From Lachnospiraceae bacterium (GTDB lineage Bacteria; Bacillota; Clostridia; Lachnospirales; Lachnospiraceae): a stretch of DNA of 64,000 nucleotides. The stretch spans positions 124,001 through 188,000 of the forward strand of contig SVFQ01000001.1 in NCBI GenBank assembly GCA_015056765.1. The letters run 5' to 3'. The notes under the pieces are model-generated. The model saw only the letters and a program-made list of their open reading frames with translations, was not told the DNA's origin and made no database searches. Positions 45,699 through 55,245 of this stretch are shown in pieces (positions within the stretch are counted from its first letter, which is position 1; each line of letters starts with the position of its first letter). The position numbers and the translations under genes are program-made.

Positions 45699-47825
45699 CT
45701 AATAGTTTGCAGCCACAAAAATATTAACGGATCTGGCTTCTGCTCCGAAGCGATTCTCTAGCGGACGGTGAATATCTGTAAACTTCCAGTCAGAAGTAGA
45801 AATTACATGCATCCACTTATAGCCATTGGGAAGCTGAGGCAGCTCCACATCCAGGTTTTCCCAATAGGCATTCACGCCGATATAGATAATTTCTTCTCTT
45901 CTGGAAGCGGTACGCCTTACACCGGCAAACATGACACCTACATAGTGATCATAATTGGCGAAGTCATTGACCCAAGGCGTAACACCATGATAACTGATAT
46001 CCGGGAAGCCAACCCGTGACTCTAATCCACGACGTCTAAGAATACTGTATTTCTTACGGAAAACAATCATCTCTTTGAAGAAATCAAAGAGCTCTTTATT
46101 CTCCTTCATCTTACTCCAATCCAGCCAGGAAATCTCATTATCCTGACAGTAGGGGTTGTTATTGCCGAATTGGGTATTACCAAACTCATCTCCGGCAAGG
46201 AACATAGGAATACCACGGCTACACATAAGAACCGCACAGGCATTTTTCATCATGCGCATGCGAAGGCGGTTGATATCCGGATTGTCTGTGGAGCCCTCTG
46301 ACCCGCAGTTCCAGCTGTTATTATCATTGGCACCATCTGTATTGCTCCAGCCATTGGCTTCATTATGCTTTTCATTGTAAGAATATAAATCATACAAAGT
46401 AAAGCCGTCATGACAGGTAATGAAATTGATGGAAGCGCATTCGCGCTCATCCGGCTTATATAAATCAGGAGAACCGGCGATACGGATAGCGGCACCCATG
46501 GCGATACCATCATCACCCTTTAAAAATCTGCGAATATCATCGCGATATCTACCATTCCATTCTGCCCATCTGTTATTCCAGGAAGGGAAATTACCTACCT
46601 GGTAAAGACCACCGGCGTCCCAAGCCTCTGCGATAAGCTTCACCTTAGAAAGCACAGGATCGTAAGCAAGTGCCTGTAGAAGTGGCGGAGAAGCCATAGG
46701 CGCTCCATCTTCGTTACGTCCTAAAATGGAAGCCAAATCGAAACGGAAGCCATCCACACGATAAGCGATTACCCAGTAGCGAAGGCACTCCAGAATCATC
46801 TGTTGTACCACCGGGTTATTACAATTCATGGTGTTACCACATCCACTGAAATTGTAATAGTATCCTTCCGGTGTGAGGATATAGTATAAGTTATTGTCAA
46901 AGCCCTTAAAGGAAATATAAGGCCCTAACTCATTGCCTTCTGCGGTATGGTTAAATACTACATCAAGGATAACCTCTATGCCATTTTCATTTAATTCTTT
47001 TACCAGCTCCTTAAACTCATTGCCTTCTCGGTTGTATTCAATGGCAGCAGTGTAGGCTGTGTTAGGGGCAAAGAAGCCAACGGTATTGTACCCCCAGTAG
47101 TTATATAGAGTATTGCCGTTGTACTCTCGCACATCCAACATTTCATCGAATTCAAAAATCGGCATGAGCTCCACGGCATTGATACCAAGCTCCCGCAGAT
47201 AGGGAATCTTTTCACGGATGGCATCAAAGGTACCGGGATTCTTTACTCCGGAAGTAAGAGATTTAGTGAAACCTCTCACGTGCATTTCATAAATAATCAA
47301 CTGATCCACTGCAAGTTCCGGCTGCTTGAAATCATGCCAGTCAAAGTCATCCTTTACTACCCTGGCATGGTAGGCATGCGTTTTCTTACGAGATCCCCAT
47401 TCGCTCTGACCGGTGATAGCCCTGGCGTAAGGATCCAGCAGAATCTTGGTTTTGTCAAAAATCAGGCCTTTTTCCGGATCCCATGGACCATCGATTCGGT
47501 AAGCATACTCAAAGTCATAAATGCTCAGACCAAACACAATCATGGAATAAACGGAGCCGATACGATAGTGGTTAGGAAAAGGAAGCACCGCAAAAGGCTC
47601 CTCTTCTTCCCTGTGGAACAATAAAAGCTCCACAGCGGTAGCGCCGGATGAATGCACAGTAAAGTTGACACCACCGGGAATCGGTGTGGCGCCCATGCTT
47701 TCATAGAAGCCGGGCCTTACGTCAAACCCATCGATGCGATCCAGTGGAACAAGATGATACCTTTCTTGTTCCGGTGATAATTTCAAATGTTCAAATCCTT
47801 GTTGCTCTTTTTTTGTCTTGCTCAT
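45699..47825 (-). CDS. glgX: Glycogen debranching enzyme / isoamylase-type glycosidase (GH13)
   Basis: A 708-residue cytoplasmic alpha-1,6-glucan hydrolase of family GH13. An N-terminal CBM48-like sheet (about 35-150) precedes the barrel. Conserved regions: DVVFNHTAEGN, DGFRFDLAS with the nucleophile Asp, LIAEAWDAGG with the acid Glu, and NFITCHDGFTL with the transition-state Asp. It would release branches from glycogen or similar glucans. The ATG at 47825 follows AAGGGGATTCT. No other glycogen genes are in view, so TreX or pullulanase-like activity is not excluded. Confidence 0.92.
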   Translation of the reverse strand: MSKTKKEQQGFEHLKLSPEQERYHLVPLDRIDGFDVRPGFYESMGATPIPGGVNFTVHSSGATAVELLLFHREEEEPFAVLPFPNHYRIGSVYSMIVFGLSIYDFEYAYRIDGPWDPEKGLIFDKTKILLDPYARAITGQSEWGSRKKTHAYHARVVKDDFDWHDFKQPELAVDQLIIYEMHVRGFTKSLTSGVKNPGTFDAIREKIPYLRELGINAVELMPIFEFDEMLDVREYNGNTLYNYWGYNTVGFFAPNTAYTAAIEYNREGNEFKELVKELNENGIEVILDVVFNHTAEGNELGPYISFKGFDNNLYYILTPEGYYYNFSGCGNTMNCNNPVVQQMILECLRYWVIAYRVDGFRFDLASILGRNEDGAPMASPPLLQALAYDPVLSKVKLIAEAWDAGGLYQVGNFPSWNNRWAEWNGRYRDDIRRFLKGDDGIAMGAAIRIAGSPDLYKPDERECASINFITCHDGFTLYDLYSYNEKHNEANGWSNTDGANDNNSWNCGSEGSTDNPDINRLRMRMMKNACAVLMCSRGIPMFLAGDEFGNTQFGNNNPYCQDNEISWLDWSKMKENKELFDFFKEMIVFRKKYSILRRRGLESRVGFPDISYHGVTPWVNDFANYDHYVGVMFAGVRRTASRREEIIYIGVNAYWENLDVELPQLPNGYKWMHVISTSDWKFTDIHRPLENRFGAEARSVNIFVAANY

Positions 47826-47871
47826 AGAATCCCCTTTTCTACTACACAAACATAAAATTGTAAATCATGAA

Positions 47872-48828
47872 TTACACAATCCTTCTACTAGGTGAACCCT
47901 TTAAGAAGTTTTGAATATTCTCATATACCTGATCCACACAGCGCTGTCTTGCTTCAACGCTGGCCCAAGCAAGGTGTGGCGTAATAATCAGCTTATTGGA
48001 ATCCTGAATCTGTCCTAATGGATTGTCTTTGCTGATAGGCTCTTGCTCTAATACATCCAGACCGGCTGCAGCAATCTCACCATTTGTGAGAGCGTCGTAT
48101 AAAGCCTGGGTATGAATGATAGGTCCTCTGGCTACATTAATCAGGATAGCGGAATTTTTCATCTTAGAGAAAGCATCCGCGTCAAATAGATTTCTGGTTC
48201 TCTCGCTCAATGGACAGTGAATGGAAATAAAGTCGCAGTCCTTTAACAAGGTGTCGAAGTCTACGCGGGTGTATTCTGTCACGGAACTATTGCCGGAAGC
48301 AGAATAAAAGACAACCTTACAGCCCATAGCTTCCACAATCTGTGCTACTTTACGACCGATATGTCCCATGCCCACGATACCCCAGGTCTTCCCTTCTAAC
48401 TCTGTAAATCGTAGATCAAAGTTGGAAAAACGATCCTGAGAAGCATAGGTACCATCCTTCACATAGTGATCATAGTGAGGCAAATGCTCCAGAAGATACA
48501 TGGTAAGCGCAATGGTGTGCTGGGCCACCGCTGCGGTGCAATAATTCTGAATATTGCAGACACAGATACCATTTTCTTTACAGTACGCAGTATCGATATT
48601 GTCATAGCCGGTGGAGAAATCACTGATTAGCTTCACTTTACTACCAGCTAATGTACTTTCATTTAAAGGTGCCTTGTTGCCAATAACCACATCAGCATCC
48701 TTGATTCGCTCTCTGGTTTCTTCTACCGTAACGGTGTTTCCGTAGATTTCCACTTCTCCAAAGTCTCTAAAGCAGTCTACGGATATGTCTGTTCCTACGC
48801 TGTTACGCTCTAATATAACGATTTTCAT
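47872..48828 (-). CDS. D-2-hydroxyacid dehydrogenase (NAD-dependent)
   Basis: A 318-residue oxidoreductase of the D-isomer-specific 2-hydroxyacid dehydrogenase family. The NAD-binding motif GMGHIGRKVAQ lies near residue 147, and the catalytic Arg (NVARGPIIH), Glu (GLDVLEQEPI) and His (TPHLAWAS) are present. The substrate could be lactate, glycerate or another hydroxyacid. The ATG at 48828 has AGGAG about 11 bases upstream; the frame extends further without support. It is divergent from the TSCPD-murG pair. Confidence 0.92.
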   Translation of the reverse strand: MKIVILERNSVGTDISVDCFRDFGEVEIYGNTVTVEETRERIKDADVVIGNKAPLNESTLAGSKVKLISDFSTGYDNIDTAYCKENGICVCNIQNYCTAAVAQHTIALTMYLLEHLPHYDHYVKDGTYASQDRFSNFDLRFTELEGKTWGIVGMGHIGRKVAQIVEAMGCKVVFYSASGNSSVTEYTRVDFDTLLKDCDFISIHCPLSERTRNLFDADAFSKMKNSAILINVARGPIIHTQALYDALTNGEIAAAGLDVLEQEPISKDNPLGQIQDSNKLIITPHLAWASVEARQRCVDQVYENIQNFLKGSPSRRIV

Positions 48829-48954
48829 GGTATTTTTACTCCTATATTTATATCCTACCATATTTCCCTGAAAATATATCTTTATTCTACCGTATAACCC
48901 TTTTTTGTGGTAAAATCACACTTAGAATTTAAACGAAGAAGTAAAGGAGTTCCC

Positions 48955-49197
48955 ATGCATTTTACACCGAAGGGTGTCTGTTCTACAGGCATAGATTTTG
49001 AAATTGAAGATGGCAAAGTAAAAAACGTCCAGTTTACCAGAGGATGTTCCGGTAATACACAGGGTGTTGCAGCTCTGATAGAGGGTATGGATGCAGAGGA
49101 TGCCATATCCAGATTAAAAGGTATCAAATGTGGCTTTAAAGATACATCCTGTCCAGACCAGTTAGCAAAGGCCCTTGAAGAAGCACTAGGGAGGTAA
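48955..49197 (+). CDS. TSCPD domain protein (TIGR03905 type)
   Basis: An 80-residue protein that is a single TSCPD domain, with the naming motif in DTSCPDQLAKAL and conserved cysteines in KGVCSTG and RGCSGNTQG. The same domain ends vitamin B12-dependent ribonucleotide reductases, and this free-standing form is thought to bind metal, but its function is not known. The ATG at 48955 follows AAAGGAGTTCCC, which rules out longer starts. Its stop is two bases before the murG ATG, so the two are co-translated. Confidence 0.9.
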   Translation: MHFTPKGVCSTGIDFEIEDGKVKNVQFTRGCSGNTQGVAALIEGMDAEDAISRLKGIKCGFKDTSCPDQLAKALEEALGR

Positions 49198-49199
49198 TC

Positions 49200-50267
49200 A
49201 TGGCTAAAATCGTAATGACTGGTGGTGGTACGGCAGGACACGTCACACCGAACATTGCCCTGTTTCCCTATTTACAAAAAGAAGGATACGAGATTACATA
49301 CATCGGTTCCTATGACGGCATCGAGAAAAAGCTACTGGCAGATTTTCCGGATATACCATATTATGGCATCGCTACCGGAAAATTCCGTAGATACTTCGAT
49401 TGGAAAAATTTCTCTGATCCTTTCCGCGTGATCAAAGGATATAACGAAGCAAAGAAACTCTTAAAAGAAATCAAACCGGATGTGGTATTTTCTAAAGGGG
49501 GATTCGTAGCTGTACCTGTAGTTAGAGCGGCAGCAGCATTGAAAATTCCTTGCATCATCCATGAATCCGATATGACACCGGGCCTAGCCAATAAGCTCTG
49601 TATCCCGGTAGCAGAGAAAGTATGTTGCAACTTCCCGGAAACAGTAAAGCTTCTTCCGGAAGATAAAGCAGTCCTGACAGGATCCCCAATCCGAGATGAA
49701 TTAAGAGAAGGCTCTAAAGAAGAAGGGCTAAAGCTTTGCGGATTCAATCACATGAGACCGGTGCTGATGGTAGTAGGCGGAAGCCTGGGTGCTGCCAGCG
49801 TAAATAGCTGCGTTAGAGAAGCACTGCCGGACTTACTGAAGGACTTCCAGGTAGTACATCTTTGTGGAAAAGAAAAAATTGATAATCTGCTTCTGAACAC
49901 AACCGGTTATAAACAGTTTGAGTACTGTAAATCCGAGATGAAGGATATCTTTGCAATGGCAGACATCGTGATTTCACGAGCCGGCGCCAATGCAATTTGT
50001 GAGCTTTTAGCACTGAAGAAGCCAAATATCCTGATTCCGTTACCGGCTTCCAGCTCCAGAGGAGATCAGATTTTAAATGCTCAGTCCTTTGAGACACAGG
50101 GCTATAGCATGGTGATTCCGGAGGACATCTTATCAGCAGATTTCCTGACAGATAAGGTGCATGAATTATACTGCAATCGTCAAAGCTATATCGATGCGAT
50201 GCAGTCTTCCGAACAATCCGGAGCCATCGAAACCATCGTAAAATTAATCAAAAATGCCAATGCATAA
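49200..50267 (+). CDS. murG: UDP-GlcNAc--lipid I N-acetylglucosaminyltransferase
   Basis: A 355-residue GT28 enzyme that adds GlcNAc to lipid I at the inner face of the membrane to make lipid II. The N-terminal GGGTAGHVTPN loop (about residues 8-18), FSKGGFVAVP and HESDMTPGLANK, then the donor-site GGSLGA and SRAGANAICELLAL with LPASSSRGDQILNA match MurG. It is isolated from a cell-division cluster and paired with a TSCPD gene, with a gap of only two bases. Confidence 0.95.
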   Translation: MAKIVMTGGGTAGHVTPNIALFPYLQKEGYEITYIGSYDGIEKKLLADFPDIPYYGIATGKFRRYFDWKNFSDPFRVIKGYNEAKKLLKEIKPDVVFSKGGFVAVPVVRAAAALKIPCIIHESDMTPGLANKLCIPVAEKVCCNFPETVKLLPEDKAVLTGSPIRDELREGSKEEGLKLCGFNHMRPVLMVVGGSLGAASVNSCVREALPDLLKDFQVVHLCGKEKIDNLLLNTTGYKQFEYCKSEMKDIFAMADIVISRAGANAICELLALKKPNILIPLPASSSRGDQILNAQSFETQGYSMVIPEDILSADFLTDKVHELYCNRQSYIDAMQSSEQSGAIETIVKLIKNANA

Positions 50268-50270
50268 GAA

Positions 50271-50302
50271 AAGGGTGTAGCAAAAGCTACACCCTTATTT
50301 TT
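50271..50302. terminator. Bidirectional terminator between murG and rubrerythrin
   Basis: A perfect 11-bp stem aagggtgtagc (50271-50281) with its complement (50286-50296), AAAA loop, then ATTTTT. Located between convergent genes. Confidence 0.9.
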
Positions 50303-50840
50303 AACCAAAATAGCGATCATGTAATCCTTTGAAAGCTTTTCCATGTCTTGCTTCATCACGAGCCATTTCGTGAACGGTATCATGGATAGCGTCTAGATTC
50401 AGCTCTTTTGCACGTTTGGCAAGTTTCGTCTTACCATCGGTAGCACCGTTCTCAGCCTCGATGCGCATTTCCAGATTCTTCTTGGTGGAATCTGTCAAAA
50501 CTTCACCTAAAAGCTCTGCGAATTTTGCAGCATGTTCTGCCTCTTCGAAAGCAGCCTTCTCATAATATAATCCAATTTCCGGATAGCCTTCTCTGTGGGC
50601 TACACGAGCCATAGCAAGATACATACCTACTTCAGAACACTCAGCGGTGAAATTAGAACGCAGGTCATCGATAATGTCCTGAGGTACACCCTGTGCAACA
50701 CCTAAAACATGCTCAGAAGCCCATGTCATATCACCTTCCTGCTTGGTAAACTTCTCAGCAGGTGCCTGGCAAATTGGACACTTCTCCGGTGGCTGATCTC
50801 CCTCGTGAACATAACCACAAACTGAACATACATACTTCAT
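50301..50840 (-). CDS. Reverse rubrerythrin (rubredoxin-first NADH peroxidase type)
   Basis: A 179-residue non-haem iron protein with a rubredoxin centre at the N terminus (C5-S-V-C8 and C21-P-I-C24) followed by a ferritin-like di-iron domain with ligand glutamates and histidines ([26 protein letters not shown], and [14 protein letters not shown]). This order is the reverse of classical rubrerythrin and matches the oxygen-induced revRbr proteins of Clostridium that reduce peroxide and oxygen using NADH-derived electrons. The ATG at 50840 follows TGGAGGG; an ATG five codons upstream overlaps that site. Confidence 0.93.
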   Translation of the reverse strand: MKYVCSVCGYVHEGDQPPEKCPICQAPAEKFTKQEGDMTWASEHVLGVAQGVPQDIIDDLRSNFTAECSEVGMYLAMARVAHREGYPEIGLYYEKAAFEEAEHAAKFAELLGEVLTDSTKKNLEMRIEAENGATDGKTKLAKRAKELNLDAIHDTVHEMARDEARHGKAFKGLHDRYFG

Positions 50841-50994
50841 ATAAAAACCCTCCATTTAGAATCTTTTCTCAGGTGGAAATAGAGAAATTTGAATAGTGTA
50901 ATATCATTGTACACGATGCTAAAAGTCTTGCGTGTTTTTTTATTTTTTTTTTAGAAGTTTTAAGGCCTAGATAAGAAAAGAGCAGTAGGTTTTA

Positions 50995-51003
50995 TGCTAT
51001 AAT
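50995..51003 (+). promoter_or_regulatory. Extended -10 promoter for the sensor kinase operon
   Basis: TGCTATAAT lies 39 bases before the kinase ATG at 51042. No convincing -35 is present, as is common for extended -10 promoters. The same extended -10 sequence occurs near 16.9 kb. Confidence 0.5.
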
Positions 51004-51041
51004 TCCTGTAGATTGGGGTAGAACCCTGAAGGGAAGAAAAG

Positions 51042-52097
51042 ATGAAACTAAAGACTAGAACAATTCTTACATTTTTCATAATCGTATTAGTTCCGTTTTT
51101 TTTGATTATTGCAGCTTTCTGGCTTTTAGGAAGTATCAGTCTGAAGCCGGTTTTCATTCTGGCTATTTTAGTCATATTATTCTGGACTGCGGTGTTTATC
51201 AGTACTTGGAATTACCGCAGTGTCTATCATCCCATAAATGAACTGAACCGCGCGATGCAAAATATCGCAGAGGGAAATCTGGATTATCAGCTACCTATGC
51301 TGAAAATCGAGAAGGATGATGAAATCTCGGAACTAATCAGCAATTACGAAGAAATGCGACTCAGATTGAAAGAGTCAGCAGAGGAAAAAATAGATCATGA
51401 GTATCGTTCAAAGGAACTCATTACGAACATCACCCATGATTTAAAAACTCCTATGACAGCCATCAAAGGATACGTAGAAGGTTTGATGGACGGTGTAGCC
51501 GATACGCCGGAAAAGATGGATAAATACGTTAAAACGATATATAATAAAACTAACGATATGGATAAGCTCATTAATGAACTGACCATATATTCTGGTATCG
51601 ATAATAATCGTGTTCCGTACAATTTCCAAAAAGTAGACATCGGAAAATACATGGAAGACTGTATGGAGGAATTTCATATAGAATTAGATACCACGGGAAT
51701 TACCCTGACTTATGAGAACGAACTGGCACCTGGGACGGTGATTCTGGCCGACACGGAGCAACTCAAGCGTGTTGTGACCAATATCGTGGATAACAGTCAA
51801 AAATATATCGAGCGGGAAAACGGCAAGATTGAAATACGACTAATCGACGAAAAGGATTCGGTTAGAATAGAGATAGAGGATAATGGAAAGGGAATCTCAT
51901 CGGGAGAACTGATGAAGATTTTCGACAGATTCTATCGAACGGACGCTTCCAGAAACTCCGGCATGGGAGGAAGCGGCATCGGTTTATCAATCGTAAAGAA
52001 GATAATCGAGGATCATGGAGGTTATATTTGGGCGACCAGTGTAGAGGGAGAAGGAACCTGCATACACTTTGTTCTTCAAAAGTACATCGCAAAATAA
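51042..52097 (+). CDS. Two-component sensor histidine kinase
   Basis: A 351-residue membrane kinase with two closely spaced transmembrane helices (about residues 8-28 and 34-52) and almost no extracytoplasmic part, a HAMP domain, HisKA with the phosphorylated His in LITNITHDLKTPMTAIKG and a HATPase_c domain with GMGGSGIGLSIVKKI. The short gap between helices suggests it senses an intramembrane or partner signal. The response regulator gene follows after 42 bases, so the kinase gene comes first, the less common order. Both end at one terminator. Confidence 0.93.
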   Translation: MKLKTRTILTFFIIVLVPFFLIIAAFWLLGSISLKPVFILAILVILFWTAVFISTWNYRSVYHPINELNRAMQNIAEGNLDYQLPMLKIEKDDEISELISNYEEMRLRLKESAEEKIDHEYRSKELITNITHDLKTPMTAIKGYVEGLMDGVADTPEKMDKYVKTIYNKTNDMDKLINELTIYSGIDNNRVPYNFQKVDIGKYMEDCMEEFHIELDTTGITLTYENELAPGTVILADTEQLKRVVTNIVDNSQKYIERENGKIEIRLIDEKDSVRIEIEDNGKGISSGELMKIFDRFYRTDASRNSGMGGSGIGLSIVKKIIEDHGGYIWATSVEGEGTCIHFVLQKYIAK

Positions 52098-52139
52098 TGC
52101 AAAGGGGGTAGACTACGAAGTTACTCGTGGGAAAACAAA

Positions 52140-52829
52140 ATGAGCAGAATTCTAATCATTGAAGATGAAGAAACAATTGAGGATTTAGAGAAAGATTATT
52201 TAGAGTTAAGTGATTTCGAAGTAAAGATAGAGCATACCGGTGATGCAGGACTTAAAACTGCGCTTGAGGAAGACTTTGATTTAGTTATCCTTGATTTGAT
52301 GCTTCCGGGTATGGACGGCTTCGAAGTGTGCAAAAAGATTCGTGAGGTAAAAGATCTGCCGATTCTGATGGTATCTGCGAAGAAAGATGACATCGACAAG
52401 ATTCGAGGATTAGGACTTGGTGCTGATGACTATATGACCAAGCCATTTAGTCCAAGCGAATTGGTGGCCAGAGTAAAAGCCCACATGGCCAGATATGAGA
52501 GACTGGTAGGCAGCTTGCAGAAAACCAATGACATGGTGGAAATCCGTGGCATCAAAATCGACAAGACTGCAAGACGTGTATGGATCAATGGCGAAGAAAA
52601 GACCTTCACCACAAAGGAATTCGATTTACTGACTTTCCTGGCAGAGAATCCAAATCACGTATTCACCAAAGAAGAGCTCTTCAGAGAAATCTGGGATATG
52701 GAATCTATCGGTGATATCGCTACAGTTACCGTACATATCAAGAAGATTCGTGAAAAAGTAGAAGTGGACACATCCAAACCTCAGTACATTGAGACCATTT
52801 GGGGTGTAGGCTACCGCTTCAAAGTATAA
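52140..52829 (+). CDS. OmpR-family response regulator
   Basis: A 229-residue regulator with a receiver domain (acidic EDEE near residue 8, phosphorylated Asp in VILDLMLPGMDG, Lys in MTKPFSPSELVARV) and a winged-helix DNA-binding domain at the C terminus (FTTKEFDLLTFLAENPNHVF, VHIKKIREK, VGYRFKV at the end). It is the cognate partner of the upstream kinase. Targets are unknown. A strong terminator follows six bases past the stop. Confidence 0.95.
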   Translation: MSRILIIEDEETIEDLEKDYLELSDFEVKIEHTGDAGLKTALEEDFDLVILDLMLPGMDGFEVCKKIREVKDLPILMVSAKKDDIDKIRGLGLGADDYMTKPFSPSELVARVKAHMARYERLVGSLQKTNDMVEIRGIKIDKTARRVWINGEEKTFTTKEFDLLTFLAENPNHVFTKEELFREIWDMESIGDIATVTVHIKKIREKVEVDTSKPQYIETIWGVGYRFKV

Positions 52830-52834
52830 AGTTT

Positions 52835-52867
52835 AAGACACCGGCTTAGTCGGTGTCTTTTTTGTGG
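52835..52867 (+). terminator. Terminator after the two-component genes
   Basis: A perfect 9-bp stem aagacaccg (52835-52843) with cggtgtctt (52851-52859) and then a run of T. Confidence 0.88.
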
Positions 52868-52926
52868 GAAAGCTCCTTGGTAGCACATTGAAGGGCAGGG
52901 GCCCCATCGTATATAATGAAGACAAG

Positions 52927-53643
52927 ATGAAGACAGAAATACTATATGAAGATGCAGATGTCATCGTGATTCGTAAGCTGGCAGGATTCCCCACGGAATC
53001 AGCGAAAGCCACCCAGTTAGACGTGGTCAGCGAATTACGTAACTATCTCAGCACAGAACAGAATAAAAAGCCATACATAGGAGTCGTCCATAGACTGGAT
53101 CAGCCGGTGGAGGGCTTACTTGTGTTTGCCAAAAATAAAAAGGCGGCAGCAGGACTTACCAAGCAACTTGAGGAAGGCAGTCTAAACAAGCAGTATTATG
53201 CGGTAGCCTTTAATCAGCCTTCTGTACAGGAAGGGGTCTTAGAGGATTATCTCATTAAAGACCCGGTGAAGAAGGTAGCAAAAGTAGTGACTGCGGATAC
53301 GGAAGGCGCTCAGAAAGCATCCCTTCGCTATCGAGTGGTAGCCGGGATTCAGGGAAGAGTCCTCTATGCAATCCGCATCGATACAGGCAGATTTCACCAA
53401 ATCCGAGTGCAAATGGCCCATGCCGGCATGCCGCTACTAGGGGACCAAAAATATGCGGATGAAGCTACGAAGATATATGCCAAACATCTAGGCATCCGTA
53501 ACGTGGCGCTTTGTGCTTTTCAAGTAGGATTTGTACATCCGGTAAACGGAAAGAAACTGGTCTTCACCACCTTACCAAGGGGCGAAGCCTTCCAGCCATT
53601 TGTAGATTTAATTGGAAAGACACTGGGAAATAGACCGCTATAA
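52927..53643 (+). CDS. RluA-family RNA pseudouridine synthase
   Basis: A 238-residue enzyme that isomerises uridine in rRNA or tRNA. The catalytic loop VVHRLDQPVEGLLVFAK contains the essential Asp in HRLD, and TGRFHQIRVQMAHAGMPLLGD is the second family signature. There is no S4 domain. The best start is the ATG at 52927, giving MKTEILYEDADVIV; its ribosome site is weak (AATGAAGACAAG), so a start somewhat upstream is possible. Target position unknown. Confidence 0.9.
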   Translation: MKTEILYEDADVIVIRKLAGFPTESAKATQLDVVSELRNYLSTEQNKKPYIGVVHRLDQPVEGLLVFAKNKKAAAGLTKQLEEGSLNKQYYAVAFNQPSVQEGVLEDYLIKDPVKKVAKVVTADTEGAQKASLRYRVVAGIQGRVLYAIRIDTGRFHQIRVQMAHAGMPLLGDQKYADEATKIYAKHLGIRNVALCAFQVGFVHPVNGKKLVFTTLPRGEAFQPFVDLIGKTLGNRPL

Positions 53644-53655
53644 AGGAATGGCACA

Positions 53656-55212
53656 GTGAGAAATACAGTAAAAAAAGGATTAAAAGGAATACTGGCAATT
53701 GAAGCGGGGCTCCTACTCCTGGCAGTGGGAGTGGGACTCCCGCTTTTTTATCATGACGGATACGTGCAAATATCCTCTTGGAAGTACCTTTATTTTCAGA
53801 ACACCATGAAGCTGGCACTTTGGTGCATACTACCGGTACTAGTGATGTACGGTATCTTTGCAGTGGATAAAAGTGTACTGAATCTCAAAAAATGGAAAGA
53901 GAGCCTGGGGAGCACACGTCTGCTTACAAAGGCACTGATTCTATTCACTGTTTTACTTACAGTATCTTACGCATTTGCTGTGGACCGGAAAGAAGCCCTA
54001 TGGGGAACCGACGGTTGGTTCATGGGATATGGAACCTACCTTTGCTTTATAGCCTGTTCCCTGATGATTGGATACTTCTTTCCGTACAAGAGGCTTGGTA
54101 TGGGTAGCATGGCCGGAGCAGGATTCCTGGTCATCTTCTGGGGAATCTGTAATCGCTTCAGTATCTATCCGGTGCAAATGACCCTAAGTAGTCCTGAGTT
54201 CATCTCTTCTATGGGAAATGTGAACTGGATGTGTGGATATCTTAGCCTGATTGTGCCACTGATTGTGGGTATCTACTTCGGCGCTGGTAGCAAATGGCAG
54301 AAAAACCTCATCCTGATTCCCACCGCTCTTAGCATGGGCTTTTTGGTGATAGAAGGCAGCGAGAGTGCATTCCTGATTCTGGTAGCACTGTTGATTGCTC
54401 TATTTTTTTTAGCAGGATTAGATGAAGAATTACAGGTGAGATACTATGAAATCCTGGTGATGTTCTTTGGCAGCACACAGTTCTTTAGGTTTTGGGATGT
54501 GGTAGCGCCGGGAGCACTGAATAAAATCGAGCCTATGGGACAGATTCTATTGGGAAATATAGGAACCGTCGGCCTTTTTCTATCCGTATTGCTCCTGATT
54601 TGGAAGCCACATTGGGGCAAAATATTTAGGCTGGTGGCATTGACTATGCTCTGCGTGGGAATCGCACTGGTCTTTAGCCTGATGGTGATTAATACCAGCT
54701 ATGGCGGGACATTATTTGGCAAAGGTCTACTGTACTTCTCTGATGACTGGGGAAGTGGTAGAGGCCGTATCTACTACGACGGCATATTGGTATTTCAGCA
54801 TATGCCATTCTTTAGGAAACTAATCGGTGTGGGACCTGACTGTTTTGCCAGCTTTGCCTATAGCCAGGAAGTCATCAGTAATCTCTTCCATCAGCAATTC
54901 TGGGAAGCCAGACTTACTAATGCCCATAACGAAAGCATCACCCAGATGGTAAACATAGGAGTCTTGGGTATGGCCAGCTTCTGGTATCTTCTATGGTCTG
55001 CTGCCAAGACTGCAAAACAGAAAGCGTCAGGAATCATTCGGACACAAAGCCAAGAGGAAAGTTCTGATACCCGAGTATATTACGGACTGACCCTAGCAAT
55101 CCTATGCTACTTTGTCCACAATATGGTCAGCTTTGCACAAATCGAAAGTGTACCAATTTTATTCCTTATTATTGGACTTGGTTTTTCAAAAAATGATGCG
55201 CAGAAAATATAG
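53656..55212 (+). CDS. O-antigen ligase/Wzy-like polytopic membrane protein
   Basis: A 518-residue protein with about twelve hydrophobic helices and, near the C terminus, the segment RLTNAHNESITQMVNIGVLG, which is like the H-containing periplasmic loop of the Wzy_C/O-antigen ligase family. Such proteins polymerise or transfer polysaccharide chains at the outer face of the membrane. The start is a GTG at 53656 preceded by AAAGGA. No other polysaccharide genes are next to it, so the substrate is unknown. It starts 12 bases after the pseudouridine synthase stop and may be co-transcribed. Confidence 0.82.
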   Translation: MRNTVKKGLKGILAIEAGLLLLAVGVGLPLFYHDGYVQISSWKYLYFQNTMKLALWCILPVLVMYGIFAVDKSVLNLKKWKESLGSTRLLTKALILFTVLLTVSYAFAVDRKEALWGTDGWFMGYGTYLCFIACSLMIGYFFPYKRLGMGSMAGAGFLVIFWGICNRFSIYPVQMTLSSPEFISSMGNVNWMCGYLSLIVPLIVGIYFGAGSKWQKNLILIPTALSMGFLVIEGSESAFLILVALLIALFFLAGLDEELQVRYYEILVMFFGSTQFFRFWDVVAPGALNKIEPMGQILLGNIGTVGLFLSVLLLIWKPHWGKIFRLVALTMLCVGIALVFSLMVINTSYGGTLFGKGLLYFSDDWGSGRGRIYYDGILVFQHMPFFRKLIGVGPDCFASFAYSQEVISNLFHQQFWEARLTNAHNESITQMVNIGVLGMASFWYLLWSAAKTAKQKASGIIRTQSQEESSDTRVYYGLTLAILCYFVHNMVSFAQIESVPILFLIIGLGFSKNDAQKI

Positions 55213-55245
55213 TTTATATAAAGCTACTTGGATGAGGAGACAGCA

